Assembly (NCBI RefSeq): GCF_022827545.1
Contig: NZ_CP094669.1
Location: forward strand, 5,015,001-5,079,000
Source of the DNA: Hymenobacter tibetensis
GTDB lineage: Bacteria; Bacteroidota; Bacteroidia; Cytophagales; Hymenobacteraceae
Direction: 5' to 3'
Length of the DNA: 64,000 bases
Below are positions 27,556 through 36,444 of the stretch, piece after piece (within the stretch, counting starts at the first letter, position 1; each line of letters begins with the position of its first letter). The translations under genes were made by a program, and so were the position numbers. The notes under the pieces are model-generated. The model saw only the letters and a list, made by a program, of their open reading frames with translations, was not told where the DNA came from and made no database searches.

Positions 27556-27754
27556 ACGCTTAAGAGATTATAGTGATGAAACTGACAAACTAAGCCCGGC
27601 GAATATACTCTTTTAATAATACCTCGATATTGGCATTTAGGCAAAAGTAGGGTCTTGCTTTGCCTCCCACTCTATTTTTCGCTGAACCTCAGCGCATGCC
27701 CGCCTAACCCATACCCGCTACTGCTGAACCCCGGAAACTGGCTTTGAATTAGGC

Positions 27755-27762
27755 TATATTTG
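27755..27762 (+). promoter_or_regulatory. Candidate -7 promoter element of the crotonase gene
   Basis: TATATTTG matches the TAnnTTTG consensus and lies 33 bases before the ATG at 27796. No TTG at the expected -33 spacing was found, so it is only a candidate. Confidence 0.4.
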
Positions 27763-27795
27763 CCGGCATTTAGTTACCGCCACCCCCTACTCCAC

Positions 27796-28584
27796 ATGGC
27801 TTCCTTTGAAAACCTGCTTTATGATCTTGACGCCGCGAGTGGCATCCTGACCATTACCCTCAACCGCCCCACTAAGCTCAATGCACTGAACAACGCGACC
27901 ATCAGCGAAATCGGCAAAGCCATGCAGCAGGCGCTCGATGCTCCGCAGGTGCGGGGTATCATCCTGACGGGTAGCGGAGAAAAAGCATTTGTAGCAGGCG
28001 CTGACATTGCCGAGTTGGCGGCACTTAGCGAGCCACTTGCTCGTCGTGCCTCCGAGCATGGACAGGAAGTGTTTTGTATGATAGAGGAAAGCCCTAAGCC
28101 GGTAATAGCTGCCGTGAATGGTTTCGCGCTGGGTGGAGGGTGCGAGTTGGCTATGGCTTGCCATTTGCGCATTGCCGCCGACAATGCCCGCTTTGGCCAA
28201 CCCGAAGTGAATTTGGGCCTGATTCCGGGCTATGGTGGCACCCAACGCTTAACCCAGCTTATCGGTAAAGGCAAAGCCCTTGAGCTTATGCTGACCGCCG
28301 ACATGGTGAAGGCCGAGGAGGCCTTGCGCCTGGGCTTGGTGAACCACGTGGTACCCGCAGCCGAATTACTGACGTTCACGCGCGAACTGCTAGGCCGCAT
28401 TCTAACGAAAGCTCCGCTGGCAGTGGGGCTGGTTATCGACAGCGTAAATGCCTACTTCGCTGATGAGCGGCACGGCTACCAAACCGAAGCCAACGCCTTT
28501 GCTCGCTGCTTTGCATCGCAGGATTTCAAGGAAGGCACGCAGGCATTTCTGGAAAAGCGCCCCGCAGCATTCAAAGGCGAGTAG
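27796..28584 (+). CDS. Enoyl-CoA hydratase/isomerase (crotonase family)
   Basis: A 262-residue cytosolic crotonase-fold enzyme. The oxyanion-hole segments are AFVAGADIAELA (about 65-76) and GFALGGGCELAMACHLRIA (about 105-123). The two acid residues of true hydratases are present: Glu in GGCELA and Glu in FGQPEVNLGLIPGYGGTQRL. This favours 2-enoyl-CoA hydration (fatty acid or butyrate-type metabolism) over other crotonase chemistries. Length is normal. Start is the ATG at 27796; the frame opens earlier at a TTG inside the -7 box. No beta-oxidation partner genes lie nearby, so the pathway is not fixed by context. Confidence 0.88.
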   Translation: MASFENLLYDLDAASGILTITLNRPTKLNALNNATISEIGKAMQQALDAPQVRGIILTGSGEKAFVAGADIAELAALSEPLARRASEHGQEVFCMIEESPKPVIAAVNGFALGGGCELAMACHLRIAADNARFGQPEVNLGLIPGYGGTQRLTQLIGKGKALELMLTADMVKAEEALRLGLVNHVVPAAELLTFTRELLGRILTKAPLAVGLVIDSVNAYFADERHGYQTEANAFARCFASQDFKEGTQAFLEKRPAAFKGE

Positions 28585-28720
28585 GTGGCGGATGCCCGCA
28601 TGAGCTACCCATGCTGATGCTTGAGCGCACCTCACCAAGATGCTAAGTAGTAGCCTTACAACGTCAGCACGCTGAGATGCTTCGGCAAACTCACTTTCCT
28701 GACGTGCTTATAGACAACGA

Positions 28721-30217
28721 ATGAGCGTAGCGAAAAAGCTGGCTTCACAGGCCGCCATCTATGGCGTGAGCAGTATAGTAGGCCGGGTACTGACGTACTT
28801 TTTGGTACCTGTGTACACCGCCCGCTTTGCTCCGGCCGAGTATGGTGTGGTAACGGACCTGTACGCGTACGTAGCGTTTTTCAACGTATTGTACACGTAC
28901 GGGCTGGAAACGGCCTATTTCCGCTTTGCCAACCGCCCTGGTACCGACCGAGACAAGCTGTACAGCCAAGTGCTGAGTTTACTGCTGCTTAGCAGCACTG
29001 CTTTGAGCGGAGCACTTATTTTGCTTGCAACGCCCATCACGGAAGCGTTGCGTTATCCTGGGCAGGAACGGTATATCGTGTGGTTAGCCCTTATCCTGGG
29101 CATCGACTCGGTGGTGAGCATTCCGTTTGCGCGGCTACGGCTGGAAAACAAGGCCCGCAAGTTTGCTGGTGTTCGGCTCACTAATATCGTTGTGAATGTG
29201 TTGCTGACGTTGTTCTTCGTGGTTTTCTGCCCCGATGTGCTAGCCGGCAAGTATCTGCCCCAACTACATCCTTTGGTTGAAGCCTTTTACATTCCGCAGC
29301 TAGGTGTGGGCTACGTATTCCTAGTGAACCTCTTGGCCAACGTACTCTACATACCCCTGCTGTGGCGTGAGTTATCCGACTTCCGTTTCCGCCTCGATTG
29401 GTTGGCCGTTCCGTCGTTGTGGCGCTATGGCTACCCCATCATGATTATGGGGTTGGCCGGCATGGTAAACGAAATGCTCAGCCGGCTGATGCTGAAATAT
29501 TGGCTGCCTGAGGGCTTCTATCCGGGCCAATCCAACCTGGCCGCATTAGGGGTATTTGGGGCTTGCTACAAACTCAGCATTTTTATGCAGCTCGTTATTC
29601 AGGCTTTCCGTTACGCAGCCGAGCCATTCTTCTTTTCACAAAGCAATGAACGGAACTCACCTGCCACTTTCGCGCTGGTGCTGAAATGGTTTACGCTGTG
29701 CTGCGCCCTCATTTTTGTAGGAGTGAGTTTGAATCTGGATTGGCTAGGGAAACTGTTTTTGCAGCGGGCTGAGTATAGGGAGGGGTTGATCATAGTCCCG
29801 ATTCTGTTGTTAGCCAACCTGTTCTTGGGCATGTATTACAACTTATCGGTCTGGTTTAAGCTCACCGACAAAACCTATTACGGCACCACCATCAGCCTGG
29901 GGGGAGCCGTGCTTACCATCGGGCTCAACTTCCTGTTAATTCCGGTGCTCGGCTACTTGGGTTCGGCGTTGGCCACGTTGGTCTGCTACTTCACGATGGC
30001 TGTAATCTGCTGGCGACTAGGGGAGCGGCATTTTCCGGTTCCGTACCCCATGGCACGGTTGGCAGGCTGGTTACTGGTAGCCACCGCAGTGGTAGCCGTA
30101 GGTTGGTTTGTGCCTATTGAGCAAGCCTGGTTGCAGTACACCTGGCACGCTGTGTTGTGCGTAGGCTTCATTGGCTTGCTTGCGGTAGTGGAGAAGCCAC
30201 ACCGGCTGGCCCGTTAA
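28721..30217 (+). CDS. Polysaccharide flippase-like membrane protein (MOP superfamily)
   Basis: A 498-residue inner-membrane protein with about 12-14 hydrophobic segments. The N-terminus KKLASQAAIYGVSSIVGRVLTYFLVPVYTARFAPAEYG is typical of Wzx-type oligosaccharide flippases and related polysaccharide biosynthesis proteins, and a C-terminal repeat of the fold begins near residue 330. Such proteins translocate lipid-linked sugars across the inner membrane for O-antigen, capsule or related polymers. No glycosyltransferase cluster surrounds it here, so the substrate is open; the sugar nucleotidyltransferase 670 bases after its end is the only possible partner in the window. Confidence 0.85.
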   Translation: MSVAKKLASQAAIYGVSSIVGRVLTYFLVPVYTARFAPAEYGVVTDLYAYVAFFNVLYTYGLETAYFRFANRPGTDRDKLYSQVLSLLLLSSTALSGALILLATPITEALRYPGQERYIVWLALILGIDSVVSIPFARLRLENKARKFAGVRLTNIVVNVLLTLFFVVFCPDVLAGKYLPQLHPLVEAFYIPQLGVGYVFLVNLLANVLYIPLLWRELSDFRFRLDWLAVPSLWRYGYPIMIMGLAGMVNEMLSRLMLKYWLPEGFYPGQSNLAALGVFGACYKLSIFMQLVIQAFRYAAEPFFFSQSNERNSPATFALVLKWFTLCCALIFVGVSLNLDWLGKLFLQRAEYREGLIIVPILLLANLFLGMYYNLSVWFKLTDKTYYGTTISLGGAVLTIGLNFLLIPVLGYLGSALATLVCYFTMAVICWRLGERHFPVPYPMARLAGWLLVATAVVAVGWFVPIEQAWLQYTWHAVLCVGFIGLLAVVEKPHRLAR

Positions 30218-30329
30218 AGAACTGGTTGTTAGCCTTTAGTCCTTGCCTTCTAGCTGAGCTGTAAACAAGCCACGAAACCGTAACTGGAAATTAGCAAGCA
30301 GAAACTCGCCTAAAAACTACCTTTGCTGC

Positions 30330-30764
30330 ATGCAGATTCCTGTTATCAACCGCTCCCGTCACCCGTTGCCCGAATACCAGACCGCCCATGCCGCCGGCCT
30401 CGATGTGCGAGCCAACCTCCCGGAGCCCGTTACGTTGAAGCCTTTGCAACGCGCCCTTATTCCAACAGGCTTGTTCATGGAAATTCCGGTGGGCTATGAA
30501 ATGCAAGTACGGCCCCGTAGTGGCTTAGCGTACAAGCACGGCATTGGCATTGTGAATAGCCCCGGCACCATTGACGCCGATTATCGGGGTGAATTGCAGG
30601 TGTTGCTAGTAAATATGTCAGACACCGAGTTTGTGGTGCAGGATGGGGAGCGTATTGCGCAGCTTGTAGTGGCTCGCCACGAAGTAATTGCTTGGCAGCC
30701 AACCGAAACGCTCAGTGAAACCGCCCGTGGAGCGGGCGGCTATGGTAGTACGGGGGTAGGATAA
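30330..30764 (+). CDS. dut: dUTP diphosphatase (dUTPase)
   Basis: A 144-residue trimeric dUTPase that hydrolyses dUTP to dUMP and pyrophosphate, keeping uracil out of DNA and supplying thymidylate synthesis. All five motifs are present: I AGLDVRA (22-28), II RPRSGLA (61-67), [13 protein letters not shown] (79-88), [10 protein letters not shown] (106-113) and [11 protein letters not shown] (133-142). The catalytic Asp lies in motif III. A TACCTTTG box at 30318-30325 ends 4 bases before the ATG, which would mean a leaderless or nearly leaderless mRNA if it is the promoter. It precedes the nucleotidyltransferase gene by 122 bases. Confidence 0.96.
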   Translation: MQIPVINRSRHPLPEYQTAHAAGLDVRANLPEPVTLKPLQRALIPTGLFMEIPVGYEMQVRPRSGLAYKHGIGIVNSPGTIDADYRGELQVLLVNMSDTEFVVQDGERIAQLVVARHEVIAWQPTETLSETARGAGGYGSTGVG

Positions 30765-30886
30765 AGGCTAGTTCACCACATGAATTGCCTCTAGTTCTGC
30801 TCTATAGATACGGCCCGGCCTATGTGCACTCTTGCCATTCAGCCGTATAATCATTTAACAGTTCAAACATTTAACCATTTAGTTAC

Positions 30887-31897
30887 ATGAGAATCATCGT
30901 CCCGATGGCCGGCATGGGTAAGCGCATGCGTCCCCACACCCTTACTGTTCCGAAACCTCTTATTCCGGTTGCAGGCAAACCGATTGTGCAGCGTTTGGTA
31001 GAAGACATTGCCAAAGTATGCGGCGAACCGGTGCAGGAAGTTGCTTTCATCATTGGCCGCTTCGGGACGGAAGTGGAGAAAAGTCTCATCAAAATTGCCG
31101 AGTCGGTAGGTGCGCAAGGCACTATTCATTACCAAGATGAGCCGCTCGGTACGGCACACGCTATCCTGTGCGCTCAGTCGGCTTTGACTGGTCCAGTGGT
31201 GGTTGCTTTTGCTGATACACTCTTCAAGGCTGACTTCACCCTCGACTCTAGCGTACCAGGTACCATTTGGGTGCAGAAAGTAGATGACCCCAAGCCATTC
31301 GGTGTCGTGAAGCTCAACGAAAAAGGCGAAATCACGGAGTTCGTGGAGAAGCCAACAGAGTTCGTTTCCGACCTAGCCATCATTGGTATCTATTACTTCC
31401 AGGATGGTGAGTATTTACGCCAAGAGTTGCAATACCTGCTCGACAACGATATCAAGGACAAAGGCGAGTTTCAGCTCACCAATGCTCTTGAGAACATGAA
31501 AAACAAGGGTACGACGTTCGTACCAGGCCGCGTAACTGAATGGTTGGACTGCGGCAACAAGGATGCTACCGTGTACACCAACCAGCGCTACCTGGAGTAT
31601 TTGCAGGAGCGTGGCGAGCCACTGGTTTCGGAATCAGCGAAAGTCACGAACTCAGTGCTTATTCCACCGGTTTATATCGGCGAAGGTGTTGTTATCACCG
31701 ATTCAGTGGTAGGTCCGCACGTATCTATTGGCAACCAAAGCAACATTCGGAGCTCCGTGGTGTCCAATTCTATTGTGCAGCAGTCGGCAACGGTATTGCA
31801 CGCCAACGTAACCAATTCCATGATTGGCAGCTTTGCTACCGTGGCTAGTACCCCCCAGGATTTAAGCCTAGGCGACTACAATACGTTGCGCGTGTGA
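30887..31897 (+). CDS. Sugar-1-phosphate nucleotidyltransferase with left-handed beta-helix C-terminus
   Basis: A 336-residue NDP-sugar pyrophosphorylase. The nucleotide-binding signature AGMGKRMRPHTLTVPKPL (8-25) with its catalytic Arg/Lys is intact. EPLGTAHAIL, AFADTLF (metal-binding Asp) and EFVEKPTE follow in the expected order up to about residue 235. The C-terminal part (about 255-325) has hexapeptide-type repeats (VYIGEGVVITDSVVGPHVSIGN) of a left-handed beta-helix. It resembles RmlA/GlmU-type enzymes of Bacteroidota that make dTDP- or UDP-sugars for envelope polymers; the sugar cannot be named. The long inverted repeat starts 5 bases after the stop. Confidence 0.86.
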   Translation: MRIIVPMAGMGKRMRPHTLTVPKPLIPVAGKPIVQRLVEDIAKVCGEPVQEVAFIIGRFGTEVEKSLIKIAESVGAQGTIHYQDEPLGTAHAILCAQSALTGPVVVAFADTLFKADFTLDSSVPGTIWVQKVDDPKPFGVVKLNEKGEITEFVEKPTEFVSDLAIIGIYYFQDGEYLRQELQYLLDNDIKDKGEFQLTNALENMKNKGTTFVPGRVTEWLDCGNKDATVYTNQRYLEYLQERGEPLVSESAKVTNSVLIPPVYIGEGVVITDSVVGPHVSIGNQSNIRSSVVSNSIVQQSATVLHANVTNSMIGSFATVASTPQDLSLGDYNTLRV

Positions 31898-31901
31898 GGT
31901 A

Positions 31902-31981
31902 ATTGCTGAATTGTAAACTAGCGGACGGTTGTTTGTTGTGCTTTAAACAAACAACCGTCCGCTAGTTTACAATTCAGCAAT
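31902..31981. terminator. Long perfect inverted repeat between nucleotidyltransferase and TPR genes
   Basis: 36-base arms (31902-31937 and 31946-31981) are perfectly complementary around an 8-base loop. It follows the nucleotidyltransferase stop at once and precedes the next ATG by 105 bases, so it probably ends the upstream transcript. Its length suggests a repeat-family origin rather than a plain terminator. Confidence 0.7.
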
Positions 31982-32086
31982 CAGCCATTGCGTTACGCAG
32001 AGGTGCGGGGCTGGCTCCATTGTTTTGGGTATCTTCACCTCGTTCTGTTCTCCCTGACCGGCGGCTTGCCCCGCACTCCTGCTTTC

Positions 32087-33916
32087 ATGCGTAGCGTTTT
32101 CATTTCCTTTTCACTGGCCTTGAGCTTCTTGCTGTTAGCTGAGCCTAGCCAAGCTCAAAAGCAGCCCGTTGCGCCTTCTTCTGCCGACAAGGTGAAAGAG
32201 GCGAAACCGCCTAAGCCCGGCAAGCTCAGCCGCAAGGAGCGCAAGGAGTTGGCCCGCCGGGCCGAGTTGGAAGTGGCCAGCCAACAGCGCCAGCTTTCCG
32301 ACCGTGACCGGGGCATGAGTGAAGCCTTCTTCGTGGACGGCGTAAAATATGTGCTGCTCGAAGACTACAACAAGGCTTTGGAGCGGCTGCTGAAGGCCTA
32401 CACGCTCAACCCAACCAACGCGGCCATTAGCTACAAAATAGCGGAAACCAACCTGCTCAGTGGCAACCTCAAGGATGCCACCAATTTTGCGCAGGCGGCC
32501 GTGAAGCTAGACCCCAAGAACGCTTATTACTACCTGTTGCTAGCCCAGATTTTCGCTTCCCAAAAGCAGTACGACCAGGCCACGAAAGTGTATGCCCAGC
32601 TGATTCAGGACGTACCAGATTCCGGCTACTACCTTTTCAACTTAGCCGACCTGTACCTAGCGCAAGGCAAGCTTCCGGAGGCACTAGCCACTTTGGAAAA
32701 GGCCGAGAAACAGTTTGGGGCACTAGACGAGGTATCGTTTAAAAAGCAACAGATATACCTCAAGCAAAACAACCTGGATAAGGCGCTGCAAGAAGGCGAA
32801 GCCCTGATTAAGGCCAACCCCGACGAAATCCGGTACGTGCTGGCGCAGGCTGAAATGTACGCCGCCAACAACCGCCTGCCCGATGCTATTCGAGTAGCAG
32901 AACAGGCGTTGCGCACCGACCCTGAGAATCCGCAAGCCCGCATGATTATGGCGGACGTGTACCGCCAGCAAGGCAACACCGTCGAGTCGGAAAAGCAGAT
33001 CAAGCTGGCCTTTGAAAGCCCAGGCCTCGATATCGACGACAAAGTGCGGGTGCTGGTTGACTTCATCAAGCAGCTGCCTAACCCGAAGTTAGAGCAAACG
33101 GCCCTGGACCTGGCCGCCATTACGGTACGCGTGCACCCGAAAGACGCTAAAGCTTACTCGGTAGCTGGAGACGTTCAAACGCTGGCCAACCGCAAGAAGG
33201 ATGCCCGCGACACGTATCTGAAAGCCATCAAGCTCGACAACTCTCGCTACCAAATCTGGCAGCAAGTGGTGCTCATCGACGCCGAGCTCAACCAAACCGA
33301 TTCCCTGCTAACGCACTCCGAGCGTGCCCTGGAGTTGTTTCCGAACCAAGCACCGCTGTGGTTTTACAACGGGGTGGGCTATATGCTGAAAAAACAGCCG
33401 ACCAAGGGAGTGAAGTCGCTAGAATACGGTCGCAAGCTGGCCACCGACAACCCCGAACTGCTAGCCCAATTCGACACACAGCTTGGTGATGCCTACCACG
33501 AGCTGAAGGATTTCAAAAAGTCGGATGCGGCGTATGAGGCGGCGCTGGTGTTTGATGCCAACAACGCACAGGCTCTTAATAATTACAGCTACTTCCTATC
33601 TATCAGAGGGGAAAAGCTAGACCGCGCCAAGGAAATGGCGGGCAAGCTGGTAAAGCAGTTTCCCGACAATGATACCTACCTTGATACCTATGCGTGGGTG
33701 CTGTACAAGCAGAAAGATTATGCAGGCGCCCGTCAGAGCTTGGAGAAAGCCCTGCAAACCAGCAAAGATGGCACCGTCATCGAGCACTACGGTGACGTAC
33801 TGTACCAGCTCGGCGAAAAAGAAAAGGCGTACGTAGAATGGGCGCGAGCCAAAAAGAACGGTGGAGCTTCCGAGCTGATTGACCGTAAGATCAAAGACAA
33901 AAAACTGTATGAGTAA
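32087..33916 (+). CDS. Exported tetratricopeptide-repeat (TPR) protein
   Basis: A 609-residue protein. A signal peptide (1-23) ends SQA before Gln; the ATG at 32087 is chosen because it begins this signal. After a basic linker (KPGKLSRKERKELARRAELEV) there are about ten or more TPR units, for example LLEDYNKALERLLKAYTLNPTN, NAISYKIAE-type helices, YDQATKVYAQLIQDVPDSG and KDYAGARQSLEKALQTSKDG near the end. TPR arrays act as scaffolds for envelope complexes. It overlaps the DUF4292 gene by 8 bases (ATGAGTAA), which in turn overlaps the LytM-like gene, so the three are translationally coupled. A joint role in envelope assembly is inferred. Confidence 0.85.
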   Translation: MRSVFISFSLALSFLLLAEPSQAQKQPVAPSSADKVKEAKPPKPGKLSRKERKELARRAELEVASQQRQLSDRDRGMSEAFFVDGVKYVLLEDYNKALERLLKAYTLNPTNAAISYKIAETNLLSGNLKDATNFAQAAVKLDPKNAYYYLLLAQIFASQKQYDQATKVYAQLIQDVPDSGYYLFNLADLYLAQGKLPEALATLEKAEKQFGALDEVSFKKQQIYLKQNNLDKALQEGEALIKANPDEIRYVLAQAEMYAANNRLPDAIRVAEQALRTDPENPQARMIMADVYRQQGNTVESEKQIKLAFESPGLDIDDKVRVLVDFIKQLPNPKLEQTALDLAAITVRVHPKDAKAYSVAGDVQTLANRKKDARDTYLKAIKLDNSRYQIWQQVVLIDAELNQTDSLLTHSERALELFPNQAPLWFYNGVGYMLKKQPTKGVKSLEYGRKLATDNPELLAQFDTQLGDAYHELKDFKKSDAAYEAALVFDANNAQALNNYSYFLSIRGEKLDRAKEMAGKLVKQFPDNDTYLDTYAWVLYKQKDYAGARQSLEKALQTSKDGTVIEHYGDVLYQLGEKEKAYVEWARAKKNGGASELIDRKIKDKKLYE

Positions 33917-34670
33917 ACGCATTGCGCTTAGCTTACTGCTGGCCGTTACGATATTAGGGAGCTGCAACCGCAAGATTATTCCCACTTCCACCAAGTCCAC
34001 CCCTTCCCGGCCTGTACCCGAAGCCGTACGCGCCACTAATCTGGACTTCCGTTTTTTGTCGGCAAAAGGCAAAGCACAGTTCGAGCAGCAGAGTGGCAAC
34101 CTCAATATCCGCATCCGCAAGGACAGCGTAATCTGGATTTCGGCTTCCTTAATTGGGTTTGAAGGCTTCCGAGCCTACATCACGCAGGATTCGGTGCAAG
34201 TGCTCGACAAGTTGCACCGTGAGTACTATTCCGGCGACTATGCGTACCTGAGCAAGCGCCTGAACGTGCCGGTTACGTTCCACATGTTACAGGCGTTGAT
34301 ACTGGGCAACTACCTGGCTCCGGTCAACGATTCGACGCAGTTGAAAGTAAGCACGGAAAGTGCCGTGCAAAAAGTGAACTACGTGCAAGCTGGCCTGCTA
34401 ATCCAGCAATTAATTGAGATAGGGAAAGGCCGAGTGCAGCAGTTGGCGGTGCGCGATTCTGTCACGCAAAACAAGGTGACGGTCGACTACTCGGATTTTC
34501 AGGTGTTGGAGCGCAACTCCAGCCCTTTTGCCCATACCGCTACTGTAAAGCTCCAGCAGGGGCAAACGGCGCCATCCACGCTCACCATTACGTACCGCGG
34601 GGTTGACGTGGATAAGGAACGGCTGCAGTTTCCCTTCTCCATTCCGAAAGGCTATGCCCGCAAAAAGTAA
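33909..34670 (+). CDS. DUF4292 lipoprotein
   Basis: A 253-residue lipoprotein with lipobox LGSC (Cys19). The mature part starts with a Ser/Thr/Pro linker, then FLSAKGKAQFEQQSGNLN, IRIRKDSVIWISASLIGFEG and RAYITQDSVQVLDKLHREYY, a beta-rich arrangement typical of DUF4292 and reminiscent of LolA/LolB-like folds that hold lipids or lipoproteins; the resemblance is family-level inference. Its ATG lies inside the end of the TPR gene (8-base overlap) and its end overlaps the LytM-like gene by 17 bases. Probably located at the outer membrane periplasmic face. Confidence 0.83.
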   Translation: MSKRIALSLLLAVTILGSCNRKIIPTSTKSTPSRPVPEAVRATNLDFRFLSAKGKAQFEQQSGNLNIRIRKDSVIWISASLIGFEGFRAYITQDSVQVLDKLHREYYSGDYAYLSKRLNVPVTFHMLQALILGNYLAPVNDSTQLKVSTESAVQKVNYVQAGLLIQQLIEIGKGRVQQLAVRDSVTQNKVTVDYSDFQVLERNSSPFAHTATVKLQQGQTAPSTLTITYRGVDVDKERLQFPFSIPKGYARKK

Positions 34671-36063
34671 GTATTGGCTGCTGGTCGTATCGTTGATGGT
34701 TGGGCTTGGACTCCTGGGCCCTGGCAACGACGTGCTGGCGCAAAAACGCACCCAAACCACTCGCAAGCGTACCACCCAGACCACTCGGCGGCGCACCAAT
34801 CAGCCTAAGTCGAAGGCGCAGCTGGAACGTGAGCGGCTAGCTACGCTGCGCCGTATTCGTGAGACCAGCCGTATTTTAGAGCAAACCCAGCGTCAGAAAG
34901 AAGCCTCGCTAGGACAGTTGAACGCCCTCAAGGAAAAGCTGACCGTACAGCAGGGCGTAATTCGCAACATATCATCGGAGCTACGCTACATCGAAACCGA
35001 TGTACAGCAAACCGAGCAACAGGTACAGAGAACCCGCCAAAGCCTGGAACAGCTAAAGGCTGAATACGGCCGCCTGATCTATTCAGCTTCCAAAACAGCC
35101 AACAGCTACAACCGTATCATGTTCCTGTTTGCAGCCGAGTCGTTCAACCAGTTCATGCTGCGGCTGCGCTACATCCGGCAGTATGCGGAAGTGCGCAAAG
35201 CGCAAGCCACTCAGATTGCCGGCACCCAGCAGCGCCTCGATCAGCAATTGACTGGCCTGAAAACCAAGAAGCAGGAGAAAGGCAGTTTGCTGAACACCCA
35301 AGTAGCCGAGAAAAACAACCTGCTGACCATGAAAACTCAGCAGGACCAAGTGGTAACCAAGCTTAGCCAACAAGAGGAAGGCCTGCGCCAAGAGCTGGCT
35401 GACCGCCAACGAGCTATTAGCCGCCTCGACAACCTGATTGCCGAACGTGTACGCGAGGAAATTGCGCGCGCCGCGCGTGTGGCCGCTGCTAAGGCTGCTG
35501 CTCGTGCCGCTGCCCGCGAACGGGCAGAACGCGCTGCCGCGGCCGGCCGCCCTACCGATGCTCCATCCCGCACATATTCTGAGAGTAGTGCCGAACCTGC
35601 GCCCGTTCGCACCGACCGAGTTACCCTCACTCCCGAAACCGCTGAGCTATCTTCCTCTTTCGCCGACAACCGTGGACGATTGTTGTGGCCGGTATCCAAA
35701 GGCTTTATTTCGCAACGCTTTGGCCGGCATAACCACCCGGTCCTCAAGAATGTTGTGGTAGAGAACCGCGGGGTAGATATTCAAACGAGTGCTGGAGAAC
35801 CAGTACGTGCCATTTTCGATGGCAAAGTACTGACGGTAGCAAGCGTGCCGGGTATGAACAACATTGTCATGATTCAGCACGGCGAGTATTTCACGGTATA
35901 TGCCAAGCTACGGGGCGTCACGGTGAGCGAAGGCGAAACCGTGAAAATGCGCCAGCCAATAGGCACGGTTTACACAGACGCTGATGGTACTTCCGAAGTT
36001 CAATTTCAGGTGTGGCGCAACAGTGCCAACCTCAATCCTGAAAACTGGATAGGTCGCCGTTAA
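34654..36063 (+). CDS. EnvC-like murein hydrolase activator with degenerate LytM (M23) domain
   Basis: A 469-residue periplasmic protein. The signal peptide ends VLA before Gln. Residues about 45-265 form long coiled coils (heptads in RLATLRRIRETSRILEQTQR, LEQLKAEYGRLIYSASKT), then an Ala/Arg-rich hinge, and a LytM domain from about 343 to the end. The zinc site is missing: the HxGxD position reads Asn371-R-G-V-Asp375, the YAHL position reads YAKL with Lys418, and the HxH position reads EVQ. This is the EnvC/NlpD situation, where the domain activates amidases instead of cutting murein itself. It is the last gene of the overlapping trio and likely acts in cell separation. Confidence 0.85.
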   Translation: MPAKSKYWLLVVSLMVGLGLLGPGNDVLAQKRTQTTRKRTTQTTRRRTNQPKSKAQLERERLATLRRIRETSRILEQTQRQKEASLGQLNALKEKLTVQQGVIRNISSELRYIETDVQQTEQQVQRTRQSLEQLKAEYGRLIYSASKTANSYNRIMFLFAAESFNQFMLRLRYIRQYAEVRKAQATQIAGTQQRLDQQLTGLKTKKQEKGSLLNTQVAEKNNLLTMKTQQDQVVTKLSQQEEGLRQELADRQRAISRLDNLIAERVREEIARAARVAAAKAAARAAARERAERAAAAGRPTDAPSRTYSESSAEPAPVRTDRVTLTPETAELSSSFADNRGRLLWPVSKGFISQRFGRHNHPVLKNVVVENRGVDIQTSAGEPVRAIFDGKVLTVASVPGMNNIVMIQHGEYFTVYAKLRGVTVSEGETVKMRQPIGTVYTDADGTSEVQFQVWRNSANLNPENWIGRR

Positions 36064-36444
36064 GTACCAGGCTTTTATTCCTGAACTAAGCGTGCTATTT
36101 CTTGGCTTTTTTCAAGGTAGCGCTCTTTACTCTTACCTAGCTACCCTGTGCGCTTTCCTTGGTGACTATAGAAAACCGTTGTGGATAGACAGTACTTGAC
36201 GGAGCAAAAAAAACACCGCACAGTATGCGGTGTCTTTCTGAGCTATGAAAACAAACTTAGCTACCAGCGTATCCAAGCTACCCGAGAATCATAATTGATG
36301 GTCAAGCAGCAGGGTTGCTCCGATAACATGACGAAAGGTAGATAATTGCACGATTCTTATTGCTACAATTTCGCCGAAAGCCTCCTTTTTCCCGGCGAAT
36401 GCTGGCTTTTATCCACCTTTCCAGATAACCACTACCGGTCTGTG
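36064..36444. other. Intergenic region, 381 bases, between convergent genes
   Basis: Holds the terminator at 36213-36233 and otherwise nothing recognisable. No open frame with protein-like features was found. Confidence 0.5.
36213..36233. terminator. Bidirectional intrinsic terminator
   Basis: 8-base arms ACACCGCA / TGCGGTGT with a 5-base loop. On the minus strand it is followed by eight T residues, on the plus strand by CTTTCT. It serves the minus-strand GAF-LytTR gene and may also stop the LytM operon. Confidence 0.7.
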
